From an uncultured delta proteobacterium (GTDB lineage Bacteria; Desulfobacterota; WTBG01; CAIYCZ01): DNA of 24,182 nt. Every line of letters starts with the position of its first letter. Within the stretch, counting starts at the first letter, position 1. The translations under genes were made by a program, and so were the position numbers. The notes beneath the pieces are model-generated. The model searched no databases, was not told the DNA's origin, and was given only the letters and a program-made list of their open reading frames with translations. Of this stretch, positions 16,919 through 23,403 are shown one piece after another. The stretch lies in the NCBI GenBank assembly GCA_903924805.1, contig CAIYCZ010000593.1, positions 1 through 24,182 of the forward strand, read 5' to 3'.

Positions 16919-17416
16919 TTACACCCTTCCCTGCTTGTTGAGTATTCGTATGGCTGCCCTTGAAATAAGCGGGGGTATATTTCTGCTCTTCGATATATTA
17001 CGCAGGTCTTTTTCCATGAGGTAGTTGAGCAATTTAAGTGAGACCGTGGTTGGTGTCTTCGGGTTTGCTACCAGTGCAAGTTTAATCTGATAGCTTTGCA
17101 TCCATTCTTTTTTCAGTGCTATCAGTTTTATTACTTCATCTGAAAGGCTTTTGTTGGATGCGTATGCCAGCGCATCATCTTCGGTCATCTTGGGACTGTT
17201 TATTACTGCAGAAAGAATAAGCCTGTTTGATTCCTTTATCAGAATATTGCGTGCCTCTCTATTGCCAAGCGTTGCAAGCTTTGTTTTTTCACTTACCGTC
17301 ATTTTCATTATCTTGCCATAGAGTGACTCCGAGATCTTTTTATCCGGTGGCGCTTCAGCTTCTTCAATGAGCTCTTTTGGCAAACGTGCTTCATCTACAG
17401 GAGTTTCGTTTTCCAT
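16919..17416 (-). CDS. conserved hypothetical helical-repeat protein
   Basis: A 165-residue cytoplasmic protein with no signal or membrane segment. After an acidic, proline-containing N-terminal tail (residues 1-28) comes a helical region. MTVSEKTKLATLGNREARNI, SAVINSPKMTEDDALAYAS, KKEWMQSYQIKLALVANPK and LLNYLMEKDLRNISKS look like degenerate HEAT-like repeats, each with an N-P or N-S turn before a helix. I recall similar uncharacterised proteins in anaerobic and delta-type bacteria but know no function for them. It sits between an EF-G-like gene (53 bases upstream) and mogA (no gap), on the same strand, so it belongs to that operon. A scaffold or protein-binding role is a guess. Confidence 0.75.
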   Translation of the reverse strand: MENETPVDEARLPKELIEEAEAPPDKKISESLYGKIMKMTVSEKTKLATLGNREARNILIKESNRLILSAVINSPKMTEDDALAYASNKSLSDEVIKLIALKKEWMQSYQIKLALVANPKTPTTVSLKLLNYLMEKDLRNISKSRNIPPLISRAAIRILNKQGRV

Positions 17417-17469
17417 AGTGTCCCCCTGCTCTCCATGTATTAAAAATGCGTTACGGGGTGGTTGGCAAA

Positions 17470-19548
17470 CTATTTTTCGTTTTTTGATGCTTCAATTATT
17501 TTTGCACTCAAATGGGCCGGAACTTCCTCGTAGTGATTAAACTCCATGGTAAACATGCCCCTGCCGCTGGTTATTGATGTCAGGTCGGAAGCGTAGCGGA
17601 GCATCTCAGCCATGGGCACCTGGGCATTTACAACCTGCCCGCCAACACCCTGATCCATTCCCAGGACGCGGCCTCTTCTACTGTTCAGGTCACCTATAAT
17701 GTCACCGGTCAGGTCCTCTGGCACTGAAATTTCAACATTCATAACCGGCTCAATCAATATCGGCGTGCATTCCATGAAGCCTTTCTTAAAGCCCATCGAG
17801 GCTGCAATTTTAAATGCCATATCAGACGAATCTACTTCATGATATGACCCGTCAACAACGGAAACTTTTACATCAACAACCGGGTAACCGGCGAGCGCTC
17901 CCTCATGCATTGCCTCTATAATGCCTTTTTCAACAGAAGGAACATAATTTCTAGGGATTGCTCCGCCAAAAATCTTATCTGCGAATTCAAAACCACCGCT
18001 CCGGGGGAGCGGTTCTATTTCGAGCCAGCAATCTCCATATTGGCCCTTGCCACCAGACTGTTTCTTGTATTTTCCCTGAATCCTGGTTTTTCCTTTTATT
18101 GTTTCCTTGTAGGGAATCTTTGGTATATTTGTCTCCAGTTCAAGGCCGAACTTTCGTTTTAATTTATCTATAGTAGCATCAAGGTGAATCTGACCCATAC
18201 CGGAAAGAATGGATTCCTTTGTTTGTTCGTCACGTCTCATACTGAGGGATGGATCTTCTTCTACAATACGCGCAAGAGCAGTACTCATTTTGTCTTCATC
18301 ACCACGGCTCTTTGGTACCAGAGCATATGATATAACGGGGTTAGGAGACTTTATTCCTTTGAAGCAAATCTCGTTTTTCTCATCACAGAACGTATCACCA
18401 GTTGTTGTTTCCCGTAGTTTTGCAAGAGCCATAATATCACCGGTAATAGCACTTTCTACCGGCTTCTGTCCCTTGCCCTCAAGCTGAAGGATCTGGTTTA
18501 TTTTTTCTTTTACCTTCTTGGTGCCGTTATATACCGAGCTGTCAGCATTCAGGGAGCCGGAAAAAACCCGGAAGATGGTCAGCTTACCTGCGTATAGATC
18601 AGCAATAGTCTTGAATACATATGCTGCTAACGGCGCATCTTCTTTTGGTTCTAATTTTATATCCTCTTTTGTCTTGGGGTTGAGTACCTCAACAGTACCC
18701 CGTTCAATCGGAGATGGAAGATATTCAGCTACCGCATCCATGATCAATTTAATCCCGATATTGTTTATAGCTGAGCCACACAGAAGGGGAATAAGGCTTT
18801 GGTTCTGGATCCCCTTCTTGATTCCGGTCCCTATTTCTTCTGCAGACAGCTCCTGCCCTTCCAGATATTTTTCCAGTAGTTCCTCGTGAGATTCTGCCAC
18901 ATCCTCTATCAGTTTTTGACGAAGCCTGGCAGCGTTGTCTTTACCGTCTTCCGGAATTTCACCTTCTTTAAAATCACCGCTTTCATCATCTGCAAAAACA
19001 TACCCCTTCATTTTCACCAAATCCACAGTTCCCTTAAAACCTGACTCTTTGCCAATGGGAATCTGCAGGACTAACGGGTTTATTTTCAATGTGGCCTTTA
19101 TATTATCAACTATGTTATAAAAATCAGAGTTCTCCCTGTCGAGCTTGTTTATTACTATAATGCGCGGTATTTTAAATTCATTAAGATACTGCCACACTTT
19201 TTCTGTTACCACCTGCACCCCTGAAGTAGCATCGATTACTACTATGGCCCCGTCTGCTATCTGCAGGCTGTTGTGCGTATCGGCAACAAAGTTTGCATCA
19301 CCTGGCGTATCAATGATATTGATCATGCATTTTTTCCAGGTAAGATGATGAAACGCCGAATTAATAGTCAATTTCCGCGCTTTCTCTTCCGGATCAAAAT
19401 CCATTACTGAATCACCGCTGTCCACTCTGCCAATACGGTCAGTTGCTTTACCGTTAAAAAGGAAGGCTTCTGCCAGAGAAGTTTTTCCTGATTTGCAGTG
19501 GCCCACGAGAGCTACGTTTCGAATGTCCCTTGATTCATATTTCTTCAT
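17470..19548 (-). CDS. EF-G-like translational GTPase (EF-G paralogue)
   Basis: A 692-residue protein with all five EF-G domains. The G domain has a P-loop GHCKSGKTS at residues 16-24, switch I ending RKLTI with Thr61, G3 DTPGDANF at 80-87 and NKLD at 134-137. Domain IV contains SYHEVDSSDMAFKIAASMGF and domain V IGDLNSRRGRVLGMD. The catalytic histidine of canonical EF-G (DTPGH) is Asp84 here, and the P-loop GHCKSGKT differs from the usual GHVDAGKT; both mark the EF-G-like (EF-G2) subgroup rather than the main translocase. No ribosomal protein or tuf genes lie beside it, unlike canonical fusA. A role as an alternative or ribosome-recycling type factor is inference. AAGGA lies 8 bases before the ATG. 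Confidence 0.88.
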   Translation of the reverse strand: MKKYESRDIRNVALVGHCKSGKTSLAEAFLFNGKATDRIGRVDSGDSVMDFDPEEKARKLTINSAFHHLTWKKCMINIIDTPGDANFVADTHNSLQIADGAIVVIDATSGVQVVTEKVWQYLNEFKIPRIIVINKLDRENSDFYNIVDNIKATLKINPLVLQIPIGKESGFKGTVDLVKMKGYVFADDESGDFKEGEIPEDGKDNAARLRQKLIEDVAESHEELLEKYLEGQELSAEEIGTGIKKGIQNQSLIPLLCGSAINNIGIKLIMDAVAEYLPSPIERGTVEVLNPKTKEDIKLEPKEDAPLAAYVFKTIADLYAGKLTIFRVFSGSLNADSSVYNGTKKVKEKINQILQLEGKGQKPVESAITGDIMALAKLRETTTGDTFCDEKNEICFKGIKSPNPVISYALVPKSRGDEDKMSTALARIVEEDPSLSMRRDEQTKESILSGMGQIHLDATIDKLKRKFGLELETNIPKIPYKETIKGKTRIQGKYKKQSGGKGQYGDCWLEIEPLPRSGGFEFADKIFGGAIPRNYVPSVEKGIIEAMHEGALAGYPVVDVKVSVVDGSYHEVDSSDMAFKIAASMGFKKGFMECTPILIEPVMNVEISVPEDLTGDIIGDLNSRRGRVLGMDQGVGGQVVNAQVPMAEMLRYASDLTSITSGRGMFTMEFNHYEEVPAHLSAKIIEASKNEK

Positions 19549-19581
19549 AACTATTTTCCTTCCACCGTTGTTATTATCACT

Positions 19582-19603
19582 GCATACTGATTACAGAGTA
19601 TGC
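19582..19603. promoter_or_regulatory. hairpin in the leader of the EF-G-like gene
   Basis: GCATACT (19582-19588) and AGTATGC (19597-19603) form a perfect 7-base stem with an 8-base loop, located between the predicted promoter and the start codon on the minus strand. No T-run follows, so it is not a simple terminator. Confidence 0.4.
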
Positions 19604-19623
19604 TGGCATAGTGCGAATCTTAC

Positions 19624-19653
19624 TATATAAGAGATTGAGTGTTTAAATGTCAA
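19624..19653 (-). promoter_or_regulatory. promoter for the EF-G-like operon
   Basis: On the minus strand a perfect TTGACA (19653-19648) is followed after 18 bases by TATATA (19629-19624). It would give a leader of about 65-70 bases before the ATG at 19548. Confidence 0.6.
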
Positions 19654-19784
19654 TAAAAATTCATCAGTAATTTGCTATCATTAAACAAACAGATATTTTT
19701 ATTGCACATATGCTTAGCTTATTATACATATTACAAGTAAGTGTTGGCAATCGTTTGCCCTTTGTAGGCAATAAAACCATATTC

Positions 19785-19790
19785 AGGGAG
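19785..19790 (+). promoter_or_regulatory. ribosome binding site deciding the metalloprotease start
   Basis: AGGGAG lies 6 bases before the ATG at 19797. The same frame is open back to an ATG at 19710, but that start has no such site and would put 29 extra residues in front of a good signal peptide. Confidence 0.7.
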
Positions 19791-19796
19791 ACTACT

Positions 19797-21764
19797 ATGA
19801 AACAACCTACGTATAAGCACATTTTTATTACAATTTTATTATTACTATTTGCGTGCACAGAAATTACTGCCAGTAAGATTCCCGAAAGCACGATTGAATC
19901 GTCTGCTATAACCACTGAAAATCAATATTGTTTTGATCAAAATTATCTGACCGTCGCTACTGGAAGTGACAACTTTCTTGTTGGCATTAATACAATTGGC
20001 GATACCAGTAAGGATCAGCCGCAATCCTCAGGCGTTCTTCCCGGCACAAGCCCGTCAATCAGTGAAGTCCCGTCCCTCATGTATGATAAAGATGGCAGAC
20101 CCATTCCAAATGATATACCTGACAGGTTTTTCCCTCCGCTTGATCCTGGTGTAATCAAGCAAGCCAAATTATCCATCCTTGAGAAGGCCCGGCATGAAAA
20201 ACCTGAAGTTAAGGTTTACGCCCTTGGCGAGCAGAAGCAGTTCTGGGTAAAAGATGATAAAGATACTAACTGGCGTCAGGTTACGGCTACTAATAAACGG
20301 ATTGGCGACCACTCTCTTATTTTTGTTGATGACACGCTTTCCATTCCTGACGAGCCACTCGATCTGTATGTTACCGAATTTGAAACCATGTACAAGGTCA
20401 TCCTCGACAATATCGGTGATTTTGACGACCGGGACGGCAACGATAAAGTAAGCATACTGCTGTACAGCTTTAATGACGGCGGCAGCATTAATCTCTATAT
20501 GGGCGGGTACTTCTCGCCAAAGGATTACTTGACCCAGGCTGAGGCTGCACAATACAATTTAAAGAGTAATGAGATGGACATTATCTACATGCGAGGCAAC
20601 ATTCCAACCGGCTGGGAGCAGATCGGGTATGACTTTTATAACGCCAATCTTACAACCCTTGTCCATGAATACCAGCATCTGGTGCATTTTTGTGAGCTGG
20701 TATGGCAGGACGGGAATCCAAATTTCCAGAATTTTGATGATGTCTGGATTAATGAAATGATGTCAATGGCATCCGAAACCATGTATTTTAAAAAGAAGTT
20801 GAGTGACAATCCATCCTTTGAGTTCACAAACATGGCCCCCGGCGGGTACCTTTCAAGAAGAATACTGTACTACAATACCGATGGCCGCAACAGCATTCGT
20901 AACGGCCATGGGCTCTGCTACTGGGATAACAACGGAGATGTTCTGGCCAATTATTCGTTAAGTTATCTCTTTGGTCAGTATCTTGCCATTCAATCCCAGA
21001 ACGGCCAGGGTGTTTTTAAGAATATTCTTGATTACATGCTGGCAAATAATACCTTTAACTACAATGCTGTTGTCGGTGTAGCCAAGGAAAAAATTTCCGG
21101 CATTACCTCCTGGGAAGACCTGCTGCACAACTGGGCAATTGCTAATATGGCTAATGAACCAAGCGGCACCTATGGATATAATGGGCAGTTTGCACTTACC
21201 CCCCACGGCCCTACCGGATCCACTGCCTCCATACACAACAGCGGAGCCGTTTACAGAAACATTACCGGACCCGTTGACACACCATCCAGAGCCGGCAGGT
21301 ACAACAGATTTTACACGTACCTGAATGGTCAGGTTACCGCACTTCCGGCACCCACCGGCGGGTTCTGCGTCGGTTCCCTTCTGGCTGGAAGAGATGTAGA
21401 TGCATTGGCCGCACTCAGAGGGTTTAGAGATGGCATTTTATTAAATACTCCTGCCGGCAGAGACTATGTGAAGCTCTTTTACAAGCACTCTTTTGAGCTC
21501 AGCGTAATTTTTATGTCCGACCCGGCACTGCAAGCTCAGGCAGAACATCTTCTGTATGATGTCCTGCCACAGGTTACGGCTGCCCTGAACCGTAATGAAT
21601 TCACTATTGATAATGCCCTTATAGATGAGTTGAATTTCATATGTGACTCTGTAAAAGCAAAGTCAAGCACAGAGCTGTACCACGACATTACATCGCTGCA
21701 GAAACGGATAAACGCCGGAACACTGTGTGCCGGCATTGGACTAAACTGTCATACCAATAATTAA
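19797..21764 (+). CDS. secreted zinc metalloprotease resembling family M30, with CFI-box-like C-terminal domain
   Basis: A 655-residue exported protein. The N-terminus KHIFITILLLLFACTEITAS is a signal sequence; LFAC could be a weak lipobox (Cys20), otherwise cleavage is near ITAS. Residues about 140-190 resemble the pre-catalytic region of M30 (hyicolysin-type) peptidases (FWVKDDKDTNWRQVTAT). The catalytic segment LVHEYQHLVHF gives the zinc ligands His290 and His294 with Glu291, and a downstream Glu in VWINEMMSMASE is the likely third ligand. A segment near 521-590 (GFCVGSLLAG, then LRGFRDGILLNTPAGRDYVK, FYKHS) looks like a variant of the CFI-box domain found at the C-terminus of many exported proteins. 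The chain ends with a Cys pair (GTLCAGIGLNC). The downstream gene, 16 bases on, encodes a thiol oxidase. Confidence 0.8.
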   Translation: MKQPTYKHIFITILLLLFACTEITASKIPESTIESSAITTENQYCFDQNYLTVATGSDNFLVGINTIGDTSKDQPQSSGVLPGTSPSISEVPSLMYDKDGRPIPNDIPDRFFPPLDPGVIKQAKLSILEKARHEKPEVKVYALGEQKQFWVKDDKDTNWRQVTATNKRIGDHSLIFVDDTLSIPDEPLDLYVTEFETMYKVILDNIGDFDDRDGNDKVSILLYSFNDGGSINLYMGGYFSPKDYLTQAEAAQYNLKSNEMDIIYMRGNIPTGWEQIGYDFYNANLTTLVHEYQHLVHFCELVWQDGNPNFQNFDDVWINEMMSMASETMYFKKKLSDNPSFEFTNMAPGGYLSRRILYYNTDGRNSIRNGHGLCYWDNNGDVLANYSLSYLFGQYLAIQSQNGQGVFKNILDYMLANNTFNYNAVVGVAKEKISGITSWEDLLHNWAIANMANEPSGTYGYNGQFALTPHGPTGSTASIHNSGAVYRNITGPVDTPSRAGRYNRFYTYLNGQVTALPAPTGGFCVGSLLAGRDVDALAALRGFRDGILLNTPAGRDYVKLFYKHSFELSVIFMSDPALQAQAEHLLYDVLPQVTAALNRNEFTIDNALIDELNFICDSVKAKSSTELYHDITSLQKRINAGTLCAGIGLNCHTNN

Positions 21765-21780
21765 TAAGGAGAATCTATCT

Positions 21781-22641
21781 ATGAAGGATAACATGCACAG
21801 ATATGTAATGATATGTATCATAATACTGCTTGGACTGAACTTCGTGCATAGCATTGCAGGAGTTGCGCTTGCAGCAACAGAGTGGGAGGTGTTAAAAACG
21901 CTCAGCCTTGAAGAAAAGCCTCTGGATGTTGCGGTGTCTCTTGACGGCACAAAGGCATACATCCTTGGAAATAAGAACATATTTATTTATGCGACAGACC
22001 GGGGAGAAGTTGTTGATAAAATCCCTTTGAAAGACGAGTTTTCTCAGATCAGCATTTCTCCCGATGGCGAATCATTGTACCTTACCAACTCCAATGCAAA
22101 ACAGATATCGGTAATACGCATATCAACTATTTTTACGATTGAAACAGGCAATTCACCGGTTATCGGCAACCCGAAAGCACCAACCCACATTGTAGCTTTT
22201 TTAGACTATCAGTGTCCCTACTGTACCAGTATGTTTCCAATCCTCACCCAACTCCTTGATAAATATCCTCAGCAGGTAAATCTCATCATAAAACATTTCC
22301 CTCTCAGGATGCATCGCTCTGCTGAAAAAGCCGCTCTGGCCTGTCTTGCGGCTGCAAAGCAGAATAAATATAAAGAACTCTCAGACCTGTATTTCAAAAA
22401 CTACACACAGCTTAATGATGAAACCATCAAAATATTTGCCCAGCAGGCTGGCCTGAATATGGCAGCATTTGATAAAGACCGCGAAGATGCCAGCCTTAAA
22501 TCAATTATTACTGAAGATATGAATCTTGGCAGGAAGCTTGGCTTTAGGGGAGTGCCTGCAGTATTTATTAATGGCAGGTTTGTGAAAGGCCGCACCCTCG
22601 AAGCCCTTTCACAGATGGTTGAGCAGGAAATAAAAAAATAG
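21781..22641 (+). CDS. exported fusion of beta-propeller blades and DsbA-like thiol oxidoreductase
   Basis: A 286-residue exported protein. Residues 1-32 are a signal peptide ending ALA before ATEW. Residues about 35-118 contain two repeats of the YVTN/NHL beta-propeller type (PLDVAVSLDGTKAYILG and QISISPDGESLYLTNSNAKQ). The rest is a DsbA/thioredoxin domain: NPKAPTHIVAFLDYQCPYC with active-site Cys145 and Cys148, an inserted helical part (KAALACLAAAKQNKYKEL), and the cis-proline segment GVPAVFINGRFVKG. The CPYC motif and DsbA-type insertion suggest disulfide formation or reduction in the exported compartment. Two blades cannot close a propeller alone, so they may serve as an interaction platform or oligomerise. 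AAGGAG precedes the start. It is co-oriented with the Cys-containing protease gene upstream, a possible substrate. Confidence 0.87.
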   Translation: MKDNMHRYVMICIIILLGLNFVHSIAGVALAATEWEVLKTLSLEEKPLDVAVSLDGTKAYILGNKNIFIYATDRGEVVDKIPLKDEFSQISISPDGESLYLTNSNAKQISVIRISTIFTIETGNSPVIGNPKAPTHIVAFLDYQCPYCTSMFPILTQLLDKYPQQVNLIIKHFPLRMHRSAEKAALACLAAAKQNKYKELSDLYFKNYTQLNDETIKIFAQQAGLNMAAFDKDREDASLKSIITEDMNLGRKLGFRGVPAVFINGRFVKGRTLEALSQMVEQEIKK

Positions 22642-22857
22642 TGCTAAGCGATGAATGCTTTTTAAAATGGGGCTTTGATTATATCAGACAATTTCATATT
22701 ACCAGTTGAAATCATGACTGAATTTAGGCTAAAGAACTTCTCTCGGATTTGACACAAAGTCTGTACTTTCTTGCATTCAATAACCACCACAAGATGTTGA
22801 TATGTTGATTTTTGTCCCTTGCTTCTGTCCACTTTTCTTTGAACCGCTACAAGGGAA
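22642..22857. other. non-coding stretch after the DsbA-fusion gene, nothing recognised
   Basis: About 216 AT-rich bases with no recognisable gene, clear terminator or promoter. A 68-codon minus-strand frame crosses it, but I see no family pattern in its translation. Confidence 0.5.
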
Positions 22858-23025
22858 AACTCACTCAAGCTTGCCTATGATATCCTTGAGGGAGCAGGCG
22901 TAGGCTGAATGCCAGGAATTGACTTCGAAAAAAACGCTGAAGGGTGCCTGCGCTTCACTTACGCAAAATCAAAAGAGAATATTGAAGAAGCCCTACAGAG
23001 AATGAAAGGTTATCTTATAAATTAG
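22858..23025 (+). pseudogene. 3' remnant of a class I/II PLP aminotransferase gene
   Basis: In one frame the translation reads ENSLKLAYDILEGAGVG, then a TGA stop (22906-22908), then MPGIDFEKNAEGCLRFTYAK followed by SKENIEEALQRMKGYLIN and a stop at 23023-23025. This matches the C-terminal end of aspartate-aminotransferase-like enzymes, where the usual sequence around the stop is AGVAVTPGIDFGKNAEG. Only about 55 codons remain; the frame upstream of 22858 is closed and shows no further match. The piece is therefore a truncated and nonsense-mutated relic, evidence of deletion or rearrangement at this locus. Confidence 0.75.
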
Positions 23026-23044
23026 TACCATCCGTCGCCAGTTT

Positions 23045-23104
23045 ATACGGCGGCAAATAGTAAACACTTGCCCCGCCATGCTGTTCAATCTGAGCCAATA
23101 GCCC
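23045..23104 (-). mobile_element. possible fragment of an IS630-type transposase
   Basis: On the minus strand the translation LLAQIEQHGGASVYYLPPY resembles the segment just before the third catalytic region of IS630/Tc1-type transposases, where ...IE..GA...LPPYSPDFNPIE is usual. After LPPY the match ends abruptly, as if cut by a rearrangement. Only about 20 residues support this, and no terminal inverted repeats were seen. Confidence 0.3.
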
Positions 23105-23228
23105 GACGACAGCACTGATACATGGCTGAATCAAGCCAGCGGTTTGACAGAAAAGAAATGTATAACAGGGATGGCGTGCTGTGGAAGGGGAAATTTTCAA
23201 AGGCTATAACACAATATCGCAAACAATG

Positions 23229-23264
23229 AACTCCTGTCAGCCTACGGGCTGGTAGGAGTTTTTT
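23229..23264 (+). terminator. hairpin terminator in the degraded region
   Basis: AACTCCT and CAGCC pair with GGCTG and AGGAGTT around a TACG loop, with a 2-base internal mismatch, and run directly into TTTTTT. It would isolate the downstream genes from upstream transcription. Confidence 0.75.
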
Positions 23265-23308
23265 ATTATTAATGGCGATTTATTTTCATTCATAGGAGGG
23301 AGTATTAT

Positions 23309-23362
23309 ATGAATATAAAATCAAAATTATTTTTAGTCTCTGCTTATCAGGTGTGTTGCTAA
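23309..23362 (+). CDS. 17-codon micro-ORF with strong ribosome binding site
   Basis: ATG at 23309 is preceded by AGGAGGGAG and opens a short frame, MNIKSKLFLVSAYQVCC, ending at TAA. The beginning looks like the first part of a signal peptide. It is either a leader peptide for the next gene, which starts 41 bases later, or the stump of a broken exported-protein gene. Expression is not shown. Confidence 0.35.
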   Translation: MNIKSKLFLVSAYQVCC

Positions 23363-23403
23363 TGAAGGTTTTTATTTGAGCACAACAAGAGGAGGGATAA
23401 ACA

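Noticed and set aside
19702..19728. TTGCAC ... TATACA as promoter of the metalloprotease gene
   Set aside because: Spacer of 15 bases and weak boxes; position is suitable but the evidence is too thin to list.
22662..22868. 68-codon minus-strand frame after the DsbA-fusion gene
   Set aside because: No recognised family and it overlaps the aminotransferase remnant; kept only as an unknown stretch.
23122..23229. 35-codon plus-strand frame ending at the hairpin terminator
   Set aside because: Too short, no ribosome binding site, no recognised family, in a region full of decayed sequence.
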